Source: Porphyromonas sp.
GTDB lineage: Bacteria; Bacteroidota; Bacteroidia; Bacteroidales; Porphyromonadaceae
Assembly: GCA_003640335.1 (NCBI GenBank)
Contig: RBKG01000146.1
Span: 1 to 7,005 of the forward strand
Reading direction: 5' to 3'
Length of the DNA: 7,005 bases
Shown: positions 6,964 through 7,005 of the stretch, piece by piece
How positions within the stretch are numbered: position 1 is the first letter of the stretch
How the letters are laid out: each line of letters opens with the position of its first letter
The notes under the pieces: model-generated
The model's input: only the letters and a program-made list of their open reading frames with translations
Database searches by the model: none
What the model was told of the DNA's origin: nothing
Position numbers and translations under genes: made by a program

Positions 6964-7005
6964 ATGAATAAAGAATACTGCACAATCTCAGATTCTGATA
7001 TTCCT
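6964..7005 (+). CDS. Start of an unidentified gene, cut by the window end
   Basis: Fourteen codons are visible (MNKEYCTISDSDIP), running off the window. The ATG at 6964 is the first possible ATG after an in-frame stop (TAA, 6946-6948) and lies at a suitable distance from a promoter-like sequence. There is no Shine-Dalgarno, but the region before the ATG is A/T-rich, as is common for Bacteroidota starts. The visible residues are polar and do not suggest a signal peptide. The product cannot be identified from so little sequence, and nothing links it to the ATPase: a terminator and a promoter lie between them. Confidence 0.6.
   Translation, partial: MNKEYCTISDSDIP

Overview
This window is most likely from the phylum Bacteroidota, probably order Bacteroidales (Porphyromonas-like). 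The evidence is the gene order A-B-D-I-K of a bacterial V/A-type ATPase, Bacteroidota-style promoters (TTG/TTTG, a 20-base spacer, then TAnnTTTR), a near absence of Shine-Dalgarno sequences, and an exported helical protein of a type common in this phylum. The genus is a guess from protein character. All genes are on the + strand.

Layout. Positions 70-522 encode a small exported, all-helical protein with a signal peptide, weakly resembling the Spy/CpxP (LTXXQ) fold. It is probably the last gene of an upstream unit and is followed by a very strong intrinsic terminator (603-655). A separate promoter (702-732) then starts the V-type ATPase operon: subunit A (756-2513, catalytic), B (2516-3835, non-catalytic nucleotide-binding partner), D (3907-4524, central rotor shaft), I (4521-6338, membrane stator, a-subunit equivalent) and K (6369-6827, rotor-ring proteolipid). 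A second strong terminator (6853-6892) closes the operon. A new promoter (6909-6940) drives a gene that starts at 6964 and runs off the window.

How the genes work together. A and B form the hexameric head, D is the shaft, and K and I form the ion channel and ring, so the window holds the ATPase head, the shaft and the ion-translocating part. No peripheral stalk subunit E is present, and neither is the DUF2764 protein that usually precedes A in this cluster type. The terminator and promoter directly upstream of A show that this is a real boundary of the transcription unit, not only a window edge. Subunit K carries residues matching the sodium ligands of the Enterococcus hirae K-ring, which suggests a sodium-coupled enzyme.

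I see no CRISPR array, tRNA, rRNA, insertion sequence or defence system. The most interesting points are the missing E/DUF2764 genes, the predicted Na+ specificity, a small hairpin covering the Shine-Dalgarno and start codon of subunit D, and the matching geometry of two promoters.
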